Assembly (NCBI GenBank): GCA_964547995.1
Contig: CAZJRB010000079.1
Coordinates: 1 to 35,376 of the forward strand
DNA: 35,376 nt
From: CAZJRB01 sp964547995
GTDB taxonomy: Bacteria; Planctomycetota; Planctomycetia; Pirellulales; Thermoguttaceae
Reading direction: 5' to 3'
A program made the translations under genes and the position numbers. The notes beneath the pieces were generated by a model. That model was not told the origin of the DNA. It ran no database searches and saw only the letters and a list, made by a program, of their open reading frames with translations. Of this stretch, positions 23,952 through 32,257 are shown piece by piece (positions within the stretch are counted from its first letter, which is position 1; each line of letters begins with the position of its first letter).

Positions 23952-24032
23952 CGTAGGGTGGGACAAGCGAAGCGCCGGCCCACCAGAGCCCGGATTTATG
24001 GTGGGCCGGCGCTTCGCTTGTCCCACCCTACG
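23952..24032. repeat. Paired inverted hairpin repeat within the acyl-CoA cluster
   Basis: Perfect 34-bp inverted arms 23952-23985 and 23999-24032 with a 13-base loop. Each arm also carries GGTGGG and CCCACC, which can pair within the arm, giving a REP-doublet shape. It fills most of the 119-base gap between the dehydratase subunit and its activator. It could protect the upstream mRNA end and lower expression of the downstream genes. Confidence 0.85.
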
Positions 24033-24057
24033 GGCAACAGACCGAAAGCGTTAGACG

Positions 24058-24840
24058 ATGGACTATTATTGTGGCATCGACATCGGTGCTTCTTCCGCGA
24101 AGCTGGTGCTGATCGACGAGAACCGGCAGATCGTCGCCCGGTCGCTGCGGAGTTCGGGCATCGATTATCCGAAGACGTCCCGCCTCTGCCTGGAAGATGC
24201 GATCTCGGCTGCCGGTTTGGCGGAAGAACAAATCAAGGCTTCCATTTCGACCGGCTACGGCCGCGACAACGTCGCCTGGGCCGGCGGCAAAATGACCGAA
24301 CTCGCCTGCCACGGCAAAGGGGCGTTTTCCCATTTCCCCACGGCAATTACGGTCATTGACATCGGGGCACAGGACAACAAGGTGATCCATCTCGACGGGC
24401 AAGGACGTCGCACGAGTTTCAAGATGAACCGGAAATGCGCCGCCGGCACCGGCGCGTTTCTCGAAGAAATCGCCCACCGCCTGGATCTGGATATCGGCGA
24501 ACTCAACGGGCTGGCCGAACGATCGACCGAGGAAGTTACGCTAGGCAGCTTCTGCACCGTCTTTGCCGCGACCGAGGTGTTGGCGAAGATCCGGGCGGGG
24601 AAAAAGATCGAAGACATCGTCAAGGGAGCGTTCCGGTCCGTGGTCAAGCGCGTCTTCGAGATGGACGTGATCGAGGGCGAGTTGGTGCTGACCGGCGGGG
24701 TCGTCGCCCACAACCCGTACTTGCTGACGCTGATCGAGGAATCGTTCGGCCGTCCGGCCGTGGCACCGCCCGAACCACAGCACATCGGCGCCTTCGGAGC
24801 CGCACTGTTCGCATTGGAAAAGAGCAAGAACGAAGTTTAG
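24058..24840 (+). CDS. 2-hydroxyacyl-CoA dehydratase activator ATPase (HgdC-like)
   Basis: A 260-residue ASKHA-fold ATPase of the BcrAD/BadFG/HgdC family. In known systems a homodimer holds one [4Fe-4S] cluster between subunits and fires single electrons into the dehydratase on ATP hydrolysis. Phosphate loops are GIDIGASSAKLVL (residue 6) and VIDIGAQDNKVI (99). The cluster cysteines are C127 in NRKCAAGTGAFLE and C166 in GSFCTVFAATEV. The adenosine motif LVLTGGVVAHNPYL is near 209. All expected residues are present. It is encoded after the dehydratase subunit and a hairpin repeat; the ribosome-binding site is weak. This implies low-potential, oxygen-sensitive chemistry. Confidence 0.94.
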   Translation: MDYYCGIDIGASSAKLVLIDENRQIVARSLRSSGIDYPKTSRLCLEDAISAAGLAEEQIKASISTGYGRDNVAWAGGKMTELACHGKGAFSHFPTAITVIDIGAQDNKVIHLDGQGRRTSFKMNRKCAAGTGAFLEEIAHRLDLDIGELNGLAERSTEEVTLGSFCTVFAATEVLAKIRAGKKIEDIVKGAFRSVVKRVFEMDVIEGELVLTGGVVAHNPYLLTLIEESFGRPAVAPPEPQHIGAFGAALFALEKSKNEV

Positions 24841-24888
24841 CGGGGTAGCTGCGCTGCCCGTTTTGAAAACCAAGAAGGACCGACAACC

Positions 24889-25824
24889 ATGCTAACCACG
24901 ACCCCCCCTGCCCAAATCACCGACAACCTGCTGATGCTCGGGACCGGCGCGTATCCGCTTTACCTCTTCCGGGGCAAGCGGGAAGCGGCCATCTTCGAGG
25001 GCGGAACCGGCCCGATGGGACCGCTGCTGCGAGAGCAGCTCCAAGAGCAACAAATCCCGGCAGACATCGTCAAGCAGGTAATCGTCACGCACGCGCACCC
25101 CGACCACGTGATGGCCGTCCCGTTGTTCCGCGAGATGTTTCCCGGCGTCGAGATCCTGGCATCCGCGGCCGCGGCCAAGACGATGTCCGCGGAAAAGGCC
25201 GTTTCGCTCTTCTGCAAGATCGACGGGGCCTTGACCGACTCGTTGCTGAAGGCCGGACAGATCGGCGAGCAACACAAGCCCGAGCCGCTCGGCGAGATGC
25301 GGATCGCGGTCGATCGCCTTCTCAAGGAGGGCGACGCCGTGACGATCGAGGGAACCGCCTTTGCAGTCCTCGAAACGCCGGGGCACAGCGATTGCAGTCT
25401 GAGCTTTCACCAGCCCGAAGCCGGAATCCTGATCGTCTCCGACGCCACCGGCTACTACGTGCCCGAGCACGACGCCTGGTGGCCCAATTACTTCGGCGGC
25501 TACGACGGTTATCTCGGTTCCATGCGCCGGCTCCGGGAAATCGGCGCGGAGATCCTCTGCCTCAGCCACAATGCCGTGATTCAGGGTGCCGACGAGGTGA
25601 AGGGTTACTTCGACCGCGACATCGCCGCGACCGAGGCATACCACGAGCGGATCATCGGCGAGATCGAATCGGGAAAAACCGTCCGCCGGCTCGCCGAGGA
25701 ACTCGGCTCCGAAATCTACGAAAAAACACAGCTCTTGCCGCTCGACTTCTTCCAGAAAAACTGCGGTGTTCTGGTCAAACAATCGCTGAAACGCGAGGGG
25801 ATCGACCCGGAAGAAAAGAAATAG
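24889..25824 (+). CDS. Metallo-beta-lactamase-fold hydrolase
   Basis: A 311-residue MBL-fold protein. The metal ligands are complete: THAHPDH (H68, H70, D72, H73), H166 in TPGHSDCS, D185 in VSDATGYY and H227 in CLSHNAV, so a two-metal site is expected. The C-terminal helical extension (ERIIGEIESGKTVRRLAEEL) resembles the helical cap of glyoxalase II-like and thioesterase-like members. Hydrolysis of an acyl-CoA, acyl-ACP or lactone in the surrounding pathway is an inference from context. It lies 48 bases after the activator gene. Confidence 0.87.
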   Translation: MLTTTPPAQITDNLLMLGTGAYPLYLFRGKREAAIFEGGTGPMGPLLREQLQEQQIPADIVKQVIVTHAHPDHVMAVPLFREMFPGVEILASAAAAKTMSAEKAVSLFCKIDGALTDSLLKAGQIGEQHKPEPLGEMRIAVDRLLKEGDAVTIEGTAFAVLETPGHSDCSLSFHQPEAGILIVSDATGYYVPEHDAWWPNYFGGYDGYLGSMRRLREIGAEILCLSHNAVIQGADEVKGYFDRDIAATEAYHERIIGEIESGKTVRRLAEELGSEIYEKTQLLPLDFFQKNCGVLVKQSLKREGIDPEEKK

Positions 25825-25891
25825 GGAACCATAGTAGGGGGCACCCGCCCCAGTTAACACAACCCTGCACGCATCTGCCGAAAGAACAACC

Positions 25892-26893
25892 ATGCCCGCT
25901 TCACGCATTCTCGGAACCGGCCACTACGTGCCGCCGAAAGTCGTCACCAATTTCGACGTCATGGAAATGATGGAAACGTCGAACGAGTTCATCGTCGAAC
26001 GGACGGGCGTCCACCGCCGGCGGCACGTCGAACCCGAGGTGAGCGCGTCCGATCTGGCGGTGCCCGCCTGCAAGGCCGCCGTCGACGACGCCGGACTGAC
26101 CATGGACGAGATCGACCTGTTGATCCTCAACACGATCACGCCCGACCATGCCGACCCCGGCTGCGCGTTCTTTTTGCAGCCGAAGCTCGGCCTGACCGAT
26201 TGCGGGGTGTTCGACATCCGCCAACAGTGTGCGGGATTGCTCTACGGCATGGCCATTGCCGACAGCTTCATCCGCGCCGGTACTCACCGCCACGTGCTGA
26301 TCGCGTGTTCGGAGACCCTCTCGAAGCGGATCGACGGTTCGTATGACGGCCGCAACATTTCGATCCTGCTGGGTGACGGCGCCGGCGCCGTCGTTGTGGG
26401 ACCGTCCGACGACCCCGCGACGGGAATCCGCTCGACCATTCTCCACGCCGACGGCAGCGGCGCCGAGTTTCTCTACACGGCCGCGCCGGGTAGCGGACTC
26501 GGCCGCACCGAACACATCCTCAAGGAAGACATCGACGCGGGAAGGGTCCACTTCCGCATGAACGGCAAAACCGTCTTTGAAAACGGTGTCGCGAAGATGT
26601 CCGACGCCGTCTTCGAGTCGCTTCGGGTAAACGGCCTTACGCTGGACGACATCGATGTGCTCGTCCCGCATCAGGCCAACCTGCGCATGCTCGAAGCCAT
26701 CATCGAGCGAGTCGGAATCCCGAAGGAAAAGGTCTTCATCAACGTCGAAGAGTACGGCAACATCGCGTCGGCTTGTCTGCCGATTGCGGTGGACCAGGCC
26801 CGCAAGTCGGGCGTCATCCGCGACGGAAGCCTGGTCATGCTCGTGGCGTTCGGCTCAGGCTTCGTCTGGGCCTCGACCCTGATGCATATGTAG
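25892..26893 (+). CDS. 3-oxoacyl-ACP synthase III-like (KAS III/FabH family) enzyme
   Basis: A 333-residue thiolase-fold condensing enzyme. The KAS III triad is intact: C113 in RQQCAGLLYGM, H260 in PHQANLRMLE and N290 in EEYGNIASA. RTGVHRRRHV and GDGAGAVVVG are family landmarks. FabH condenses acetyl-CoA with malonyl-ACP. Relatives make alkyl ketones, quinolones or act as acyltransferases, so a specialised role is possible given its neighbours (fusion dehydrogenase, radical dehydratase, MBL hydrolase). No acyl carrier protein or other fab genes are adjacent, which argues against a housekeeping fatty-acid locus. No strong ribosome-binding site is visible before the ATG. Confidence 0.9.
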   Translation: MPASRILGTGHYVPPKVVTNFDVMEMMETSNEFIVERTGVHRRRHVEPEVSASDLAVPACKAAVDDAGLTMDEIDLLILNTITPDHADPGCAFFLQPKLGLTDCGVFDIRQQCAGLLYGMAIADSFIRAGTHRHVLIACSETLSKRIDGSYDGRNISILLGDGAGAVVVGPSDDPATGIRSTILHADGSGAEFLYTAAPGSGLGRTEHILKEDIDAGRVHFRMNGKTVFENGVAKMSDAVFESLRVNGLTLDDIDVLVPHQANLRMLEAIIERVGIPKEKVFINVEEYGNIASACLPIAVDQARKSGVIRDGSLVMLVAFGSGFVWASTLMHM

Positions 26894-26918
26894 ATATCAC
26901 CCCCGGCGACACCGTCCC

Positions 26919-28556
26919 ATGTCCCAATTGTCCGAACCGCCCGAAGACCCCAAGGTCGTTGAACTGCTTGACGACTACCTCTATCGGTTGCAGACGGGTG
27001 AGACTCCGGACCGGGAGGCGGTGCTGCGCGAGCACCCGGAATTGGCCTCCGCGCTCGATTGTCTCGAGGCGCTGGAGGACCTGGCACCGCGCGGCGATTC
27101 TGAATCGGAGACGATCGCAAGCTACTCTTCCGTGGGCCAATTGCCGCAGGCGTTCGGCCATTATGAATTGCTCAGCGAGATCGGGCGCGGCGGCATGGGG
27201 GTTGTCTACAAGGCACGCCAGGAAGGGCTCGACCGGCTGGTCGCCGTGAAGATGATCCTATCGAGCCATCTCGCCTCGCCGGAGCACGTCCGCCGGTTTC
27301 AGACGGAAGCCAAGGCGGCCGCCCGGGTCCGGCACCCCCATATCGTCCACATTCACGACGTCGGGCAAATCCACGGCCAGGACTTCTTCACCATGGAGTT
27401 CATCGAGGGCGAGAGCCTCGCCGACCGCGTCAAGGGAGGACCGGTCGATGCGGAGACGGCCGTCCGCATTGTCGCGGCCGTCGCCAGGGCCGTCGACCAT
27501 CTCCACGAGCAAGACATCGTCCACCGCGACCTGAAACCGTCGAATATCCTTTTGGACGAAGAGGACCTGCCGTACGTAACCGACTTCGGGCTGGCCAAGA
27601 TCTTTACGCCGGACACGGAAATGACGGCGACGGGGGTCATCGCGGGCACGCCGAGCTACATGTCGCCCGAACAGGCAGCCGGCCACAGCGGCGAAGTGGG
27701 GGCGAAGACCGACGTCTACAGCCTCGGGGCCATCCTGTACGAACTGTTGACCGGCCGGCCGCCGTTTCGTGAGGAGAGCCCGATCGACACGCTGATGGGC
27801 GTTCTGGGGCGCGATCCGCCCTTGCCGCGGCAGTTGAACCCCAGGATTCCGCGTTCGCTCGAGCTGGTTTGTCTGAAGTGCCTGGCCAAATCACCGGACG
27901 ACCGCTTCGAATCGGCCGGGGCGCTGGCCGAGGCCCTGGAGCGTTTTGCCCGGGGCGAAGACCCGGGAGTCCGGCCGCCGAACGCGTGGGATCGGCTGGT
28001 AAGTTGGGTCCGCCGCCAGCCGGCGCTCGCTTCGAGGCTGGGAGCCCTGATTGTCTTCTACGCCGTCGAAACGATCCACTGGCATTGCGGGATCATGACC
28101 GACCGGCAGTTCCACTGGAAGGTCTCTCTGCTGATGGCCGGTTGGGCGGCCGCTTCCGTCTTCTGCCAGCGGGTGCTGGTCCGCCGGCACGGAGAAATCT
28201 CGATGTGCTATGCCTGGGGGTTGATCGACTCGGCGGCACTGCTCTCGGTCCTGCTGATAGCGAAGGGAGCGGCCAGCCCGCTGATTGTCGCCTACCCCTT
28301 GCTGATCGTCGGTTCGGGATTATGGTTTCGGGTGCGGTTCGTCACGTTCATGACGGTGCTGTCACTGCTGTCGTACGGCATTCTCGTGGTCGACTTCTAC
28401 TGGTGGAGCCGGGACAAGCTCCACAATCTGATACCGACAACGGTCGACCGTCACGTGATTTTCATGGTGGCCCTTGTCCTGCTGGGCGCCGTAGTAGCTT
28501 ACCTGGTCCACCAAGTGCGTATCCTGAGCAGTTTCTACGGCCGTCAACTGCCGTAA
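26919..28556 (+). CDS. Hanks-type Ser/Thr kinase with polytopic C-terminus
   Basis: A 545-residue membrane kinase. A planctomycete-type N-terminal leader (LDDYLYRLQTGETPDREAVL) precedes the catalytic domain (about 82-345). It shows GRGGMG (89-94), Lys in VAVKM (K111), Glu in FQTEAK (E130), HRDLKPSN (catalytic D204), DFG (222-224) and GTPSYMSPEQ, so it should be active. Residues about 370-540 contain six hydrophobic segments rather than the usual extracellular sensor, suggesting a membrane-embedded sensor or dimerisation module. It follows the KAS III-like gene by 25 bases with no clear ribosome-binding site, so it may be read from the same message and regulate the pathway; this is inference. 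Confidence 0.93.
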   Translation: MSQLSEPPEDPKVVELLDDYLYRLQTGETPDREAVLREHPELASALDCLEALEDLAPRGDSESETIASYSSVGQLPQAFGHYELLSEIGRGGMGVVYKARQEGLDRLVAVKMILSSHLASPEHVRRFQTEAKAAARVRHPHIVHIHDVGQIHGQDFFTMEFIEGESLADRVKGGPVDAETAVRIVAAVARAVDHLHEQDIVHRDLKPSNILLDEEDLPYVTDFGLAKIFTPDTEMTATGVIAGTPSYMSPEQAAGHSGEVGAKTDVYSLGAILYELLTGRPPFREESPIDTLMGVLGRDPPLPRQLNPRIPRSLELVCLKCLAKSPDDRFESAGALAEALERFARGEDPGVRPPNAWDRLVSWVRRQPALASRLGALIVFYAVETIHWHCGIMTDRQFHWKVSLLMAGWAAASVFCQRVLVRRHGEISMCYAWGLIDSAALLSVLLIAKGAASPLIVAYPLLIVGSGLWFRVRFVTFMTVLSLLSYGILVVDFYWWSRDKLHNLIPTTVDRHVIFMVALVLLGAVVAYLVHQVRILSSFYGRQLP

Positions 28557-28734
28557 TTGTCGGCGCGTGGCTTTGCGCACACCCCGCACACTTCTCCATT
28601 TACCCATTTACCGGACTCCGAATAATCGCCGGAATCTGGAAACTTTGCTAAACCGGCAAAATCGCCCGTCCGATACCGCTTGATAAGATTACGCTTCGTT
28701 AGGCCGTCCAACTTTCTCCCCCAAAAGAAGTATC

Positions 28735-30957
28735 ATGCTTATCAAAAAATTGACCTCGGTTTTACTGGCACTGGTTGTCGGCGGAATGGCTGCATCGAGT
28801 GGCGCGTTCGGGCAATCGTATCACTCGGGATCGTCAGGCCCCACAGCCAAGAAGACCCTGGTGGATCATCTCGACGAACTCGGGCGTTCGGTCTTCGGGA
28901 AAATCCTCCCGCAGAAGAAGCCCGCACATTCGCACAATCATTCCCATTCTTATTCTCCGCATTCGCCCCTGCGGAGAACGCAATCGCAGCGGAGCGTACC
29001 GGCGCCGGGTAGTCGGGAATCAAGCAATCGCGAGTCGGATGTGGCCTCTGAAAACCTGCCTCTGCACAAGCGTTTGAGGACTTTCCGGCGATCGGCGTTC
29101 GACGACGTTGGGATGGACGCGAGCCCGGCGGCCGGCGAGTCCCGCCCTCGTGCCATGGTATCGACGTCGACCGGCACTCCAACGCCTGCGAAACGACCGA
29201 CCCCCGCTTCACGCACGGTTGCAAAGACGAGACCGTTGATCGGGCGTCCTGTCGCCGCAGGCAAGGCAACCAATCCGTCTGACGGACCAGTGCCGAAAAT
29301 GATGGACCATTCAACGCCTGCCAATCTGCCGCGCAGGCCCAATCCGGCGCGGGCAATCCAGGGTGTGGCAAGTACGATTCAACCGCCGGCGGGGTCGAGC
29401 AACCGCGTGCTGCTCGACGGTGAGGGACCGGCGCTGAGCGTACAAACAACGGGGCCTCGAAAGATTACGGTTGGCAAGGAGTCGACGTACGAGCTGATCC
29501 TTAGGAACACGGGGAACGCGGCTGCTGAAGACGTTGTGGTCTTGGTCGACATTCCGGAGTGGGCCGATCTTCTCGGGGCCGACGCCAGCGCGGGCTCCAC
29601 CCAGGCTGCATCACCCGGCGACGATTCATGCCCGCTGGCCTGGCGGGTCGGCCGCGTGGAGGCCGCTGCGCAGCAACAGCTTGTTCTACAAATCGTCCCG
29701 CGGCAGGGCCGCCCCTTCGACTTGGCCGTGCGCTGGAGTCACAAGCCGGTTGCCTCGCAGATCATGATCGAAGTCCAGGAGCCGAAGCTGGCCGTCGACC
29801 TGGAGGGTCCCCGCGAGGTACACTACGGCAAGAGCGAAGTCTATACGCTTAAGATTGCGAATACCGGAACCGGCGAAGCCGAAAATGTCGTCGTCAACTT
29901 GACGCCGATGGGGTCCGGCGAAAATCAGGCGATTTCGCACAACGTGGGCAGCCTTACACCGGGTGAAAAGAAGTCGATCGAGGTGGAACTGACCGCCCGG
30001 GAAGTCGGCAACCTGGTCATTCAGGTCGACGTCCGGGGCGCCGGCGGATTGTGCGCCAAGTTGAACGAGCAGGTCCTGGTCCGCCGTGCAGCGTTGCAGG
30101 TAGACGTTACGGGGCCGAAGGTCCAGTTCGTAGGAACGGTCGCCAACTATCACGTCCGCGTCTGCAACCGCGGAACCGCCACCGCCCGGGACCTGAATAT
30201 CTCGGCAAGCCTGCCGAGCGGGGCGAAATATCTCTCGGGAATCGAGAGTGCCGAACCGGATACGGGCAAGATCCAGTGGACCCTGGACCGCCTGGAACCG
30301 AATTCGGAGAAGAGCTACGTGGTCAAGTGCAGTCTGGGGCTGCCCGGCGTGAACCGATTGGACGTGGTCTCGACGGCCGAGGGCGACATCTCGGCCACCG
30401 CCGGATTGACCACGCAAGTCGAAGCAATGGCCGACCTGGTACTCGAGGTAGAGGACCCGGCGGGCCCGGTTGCCGTAGGCGAGGAAACGACGTACGAGTT
30501 GCACATCCGCAATCGCGGCAGCAAGACCGCACCGAACGTCGAAGTCATTGCGTACTTTTCCGAAGGCATCGAACCGGTCTCGGCCAAAGGCAACGGGCAC
30601 AAAATCGGACCGGGACAGGTGGTTTTTCAGCCGATTCCCTCGGTGAGTCCCGGAAGCAACGTTGTGTTGCAGGTTGAAGCGAGAGCCCAGCTACCCGGGA
30701 ACCACGTTTTCCGCGCCGAGGTCCATTGCCGGCCGTTGGGAACGCGACTGGTCAGCGAGGAAACAACTCACTTTTATCAGGACGGGCCGGTTTCGCAGCA
30801 GGCGTCGTTCACTCCGCGCAAGGCCGCGCCGATCTCGGCTCTGCGGCCGCTTCGCCCGGTGGATGGCGAGCAACCGCTGGTGAGCCCGTATGCACCGGAA
30901 GATGCGGCCCCCGCGGTGATGCCCGACGAGCCGAAGTCGGCAAAGCGACTCCGGTAG
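28735..30957 (+). CDS. Exported DUF11/CARDB-like repeat protein
   Basis: A 740-residue exported protein. The signal peptide (IKKLTSVLLALVVGGMAASS) is followed by about 200 residues of low-complexity, Ser/Pro/Arg-rich, probably disordered sequence with a His-rich patch (HSHNHSHSYSPHS). At least four Ig-like repeats follow, each opening with a similar pattern: VQTTGPRKITVGKESTYEL, VDLEGPREVHYGKSEVYTL, VDVTGPKVQFVGTVANYHV and VEDPAGPVAVGEETTYEL. Each is followed by an N-x-G turn (LRNTGNA, IANTGTG, VCNRGTA, IRNRGSK). These match DUF11/CARDB-type modules of planctomycete surface proteins. A structural or adhesive role at the cell envelope is inferred. AAAGAAG lies near the ATG. Confidence 0.87.
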   Translation: MLIKKLTSVLLALVVGGMAASSGAFGQSYHSGSSGPTAKKTLVDHLDELGRSVFGKILPQKKPAHSHNHSHSYSPHSPLRRTQSQRSVPAPGSRESSNRESDVASENLPLHKRLRTFRRSAFDDVGMDASPAAGESRPRAMVSTSTGTPTPAKRPTPASRTVAKTRPLIGRPVAAGKATNPSDGPVPKMMDHSTPANLPRRPNPARAIQGVASTIQPPAGSSNRVLLDGEGPALSVQTTGPRKITVGKESTYELILRNTGNAAAEDVVVLVDIPEWADLLGADASAGSTQAASPGDDSCPLAWRVGRVEAAAQQQLVLQIVPRQGRPFDLAVRWSHKPVASQIMIEVQEPKLAVDLEGPREVHYGKSEVYTLKIANTGTGEAENVVVNLTPMGSGENQAISHNVGSLTPGEKKSIEVELTAREVGNLVIQVDVRGAGGLCAKLNEQVLVRRAALQVDVTGPKVQFVGTVANYHVRVCNRGTATARDLNISASLPSGAKYLSGIESAEPDTGKIQWTLDRLEPNSEKSYVVKCSLGLPGVNRLDVVSTAEGDISATAGLTTQVEAMADLVLEVEDPAGPVAVGEETTYELHIRNRGSKTAPNVEVIAYFSEGIEPVSAKGNGHKIGPGQVVFQPIPSVSPGSNVVLQVEARAQLPGNHVFRAEVHCRPLGTRLVSEETTHFYQDGPVSQQASFTPRKAAPISALRPLRPVDGEQPLVSPYAPEDAAPAVMPDEPKSAKRLR

Positions 30958-31023
30958 GAACCGCTTCGGCCGTTTCCGCGCAATTCGACTGCTACCTTGT
31001 GACGACTGAGATTGTGGGTTGTC

Positions 31024-31103
31024 GGGTGCCATGCCCACGCTTGCCGTGGGCATGTTCTGCAACGTCCACAAACATGCCCACGGCAAGCGTGGGCATGGCA
31101 CCC
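31024..31103. repeat. Paired inverted hairpin repeat between convergent genes
   Basis: Perfect 33-bp inverted arms 31024-31056 and 31071-31103 around a 14-base loop. Each arm is itself a hairpin of ATGCCCACG and CGTGGGCAT with a 5-base loop, the shape of a REP doublet. It lies between the convergent stops of the DUF11-repeat and SMP-30 genes and may end or stabilise both transcripts. No T tract follows on either strand. Confidence 0.85.
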
Positions 31104-31126
31104 ACAGTTTCAATTGTCATACGGTA

Positions 31127-32155
31127 CTACGGCCCGGTCGCGGCACCTTCCGCCGCTCCACTATAGTCGAAGCCCCGCACTCCGAGCTTGATCCGAAAGA
31201 CGGCTTCCTTGGCAGCGACGGTCGTATAGAGGTAGCCGTCGTGGAAGTGGCAGTTGGTCACCCGGTCGCCGCCGCCGCCGTACTGGCGAATCAATTTCCC
31301 GGAGGGGACCTCGACGACGTTGATGACCCCGCCGGTCCACATGGCGACATAAAGGCGTCCCTTGTCGTCGAAGATCATTCCGTCGGGTGGGGTCAACCCG
31401 CCGATAATCTCGCCACGGGTTTCGGTCGGAAAACTGATCAACACCCGGCGATTGCTCAGCGTACCGTCCTTGGCCAGGTCGAAGAGCCACACACGGTATC
31501 GTTGGCCCTCGCCGACACACAGTTGCTTCTGGTCCGGGGTGACGGCCAGGCCGTTGGGAAAAGCCATGTCGCCGACCAATCGGGAAACCTTGGCGGTGTT
31601 GACGTCGTAGCGGTAGACGGCGCCGACGGGATTCCGCACACTCGAGCCGCCCGGATCGGTGAAATAGATGTTTCCGTCGGGATCGAGCGCCACGTCGTTG
31701 ATGCTGTTAAACCGTTTTCCCTTGCACCGGTCGGCGAGCACCTCGACGGTCTTGCCGTCGGCGTCGATTCGCAGCAATCGCCCTGCACCCGAATCGGCAG
31801 CGACCAGCCGACCCTGGCTGTCGAGCTTTAATCCGTTGGCGCGAGGTTCGCGTCCCTCGACAGGAGCCGCCTCGGCCAGGTCGCAGAAGATGCTCGCCGT
31901 GCCGTCGGCGGTAATAAGTCCGATCGTGCCGTCGCGGCGGTAGTTGACCACGAACAGGTCGCCCTTCTTGTTCAGCGCAGGACCTTCGGCAAACGAGAAT
32001 CCGGTCGCGTACATTTCCGGCTTGACCGAGTGAGACGGCGGCAGATCGGCGTGCGCCGTCTCCTTCTCGGCCTCATCTTTTTTTTCTTGGCTTGCTGCAA
32101 CGGACGTCAGACAAAGCAATAACAGAACGACCAGTAGTATGGGAGGGCATCTCAT
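31127..32155 (-). CDS. Exported SMP-30/gluconolactonase-like protein
   Basis: A 342-residue six-bladed beta-propeller of the SMP-30/gluconolaconase/LRE-like family. The ATG at 32155 starts a strong signal peptide (PPILLVVLLLLCLTSVAASQ) followed by a charged linker; the longer frame to 32233 would place the signal internally. Propeller landmarks are GFSFAEGPALNKKGDLFVV, EPRANGLKLDSQGRLVAADS, INDVALDPDGNIYFTDPGG, MAFPNGLAVTPDQKQL and PPDGMIFDDKGRLYVAMW. The Asn and Asp in these blades match metal-site positions of the family. Lactone hydrolysis of a sugar acid in the periplasm is plausible. No good ribosome-binding site is seen. It follows the RND gene on the same strand. Confidence 0.88.
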   Translation of the reverse strand: MRCPPILLVVLLLLCLTSVAASQEKKDEAEKETAHADLPPSHSVKPEMYATGFSFAEGPALNKKGDLFVVNYRRDGTIGLITADGTASIFCDLAEAAPVEGREPRANGLKLDSQGRLVAADSGAGRLLRIDADGKTVEVLADRCKGKRFNSINDVALDPDGNIYFTDPGGSSVRNPVGAVYRYDVNTAKVSRLVGDMAFPNGLAVTPDQKQLCVGEGQRYRVWLFDLAKDGTLSNRRVLISFPTETRGEIIGGLTPPDGMIFDDKGRLYVAMWTGGVINVVEVPSGKLIRQYGGGGDRVTNCHFHDGYLYTTVAAKEAVFRIKLGVRGFDYSGAAEGAATGP

Positions 32156-32257
32156 GGCGCGGCGGTTGGGGTTGTGGGCGGGTTGGACCGCGGGGAACAT
32201 CCCCCAGTCTATCGCGATTCCGATGGAACGCAAGGGGTCGCGGCGTTGAACGCCGAT

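Noticed and set aside
31024..31103. Canonical intrinsic terminator
   Set aside because: The stem is very strong but no T tract follows on either strand, and the two-hairpin arm structure fits a REP doublet better.
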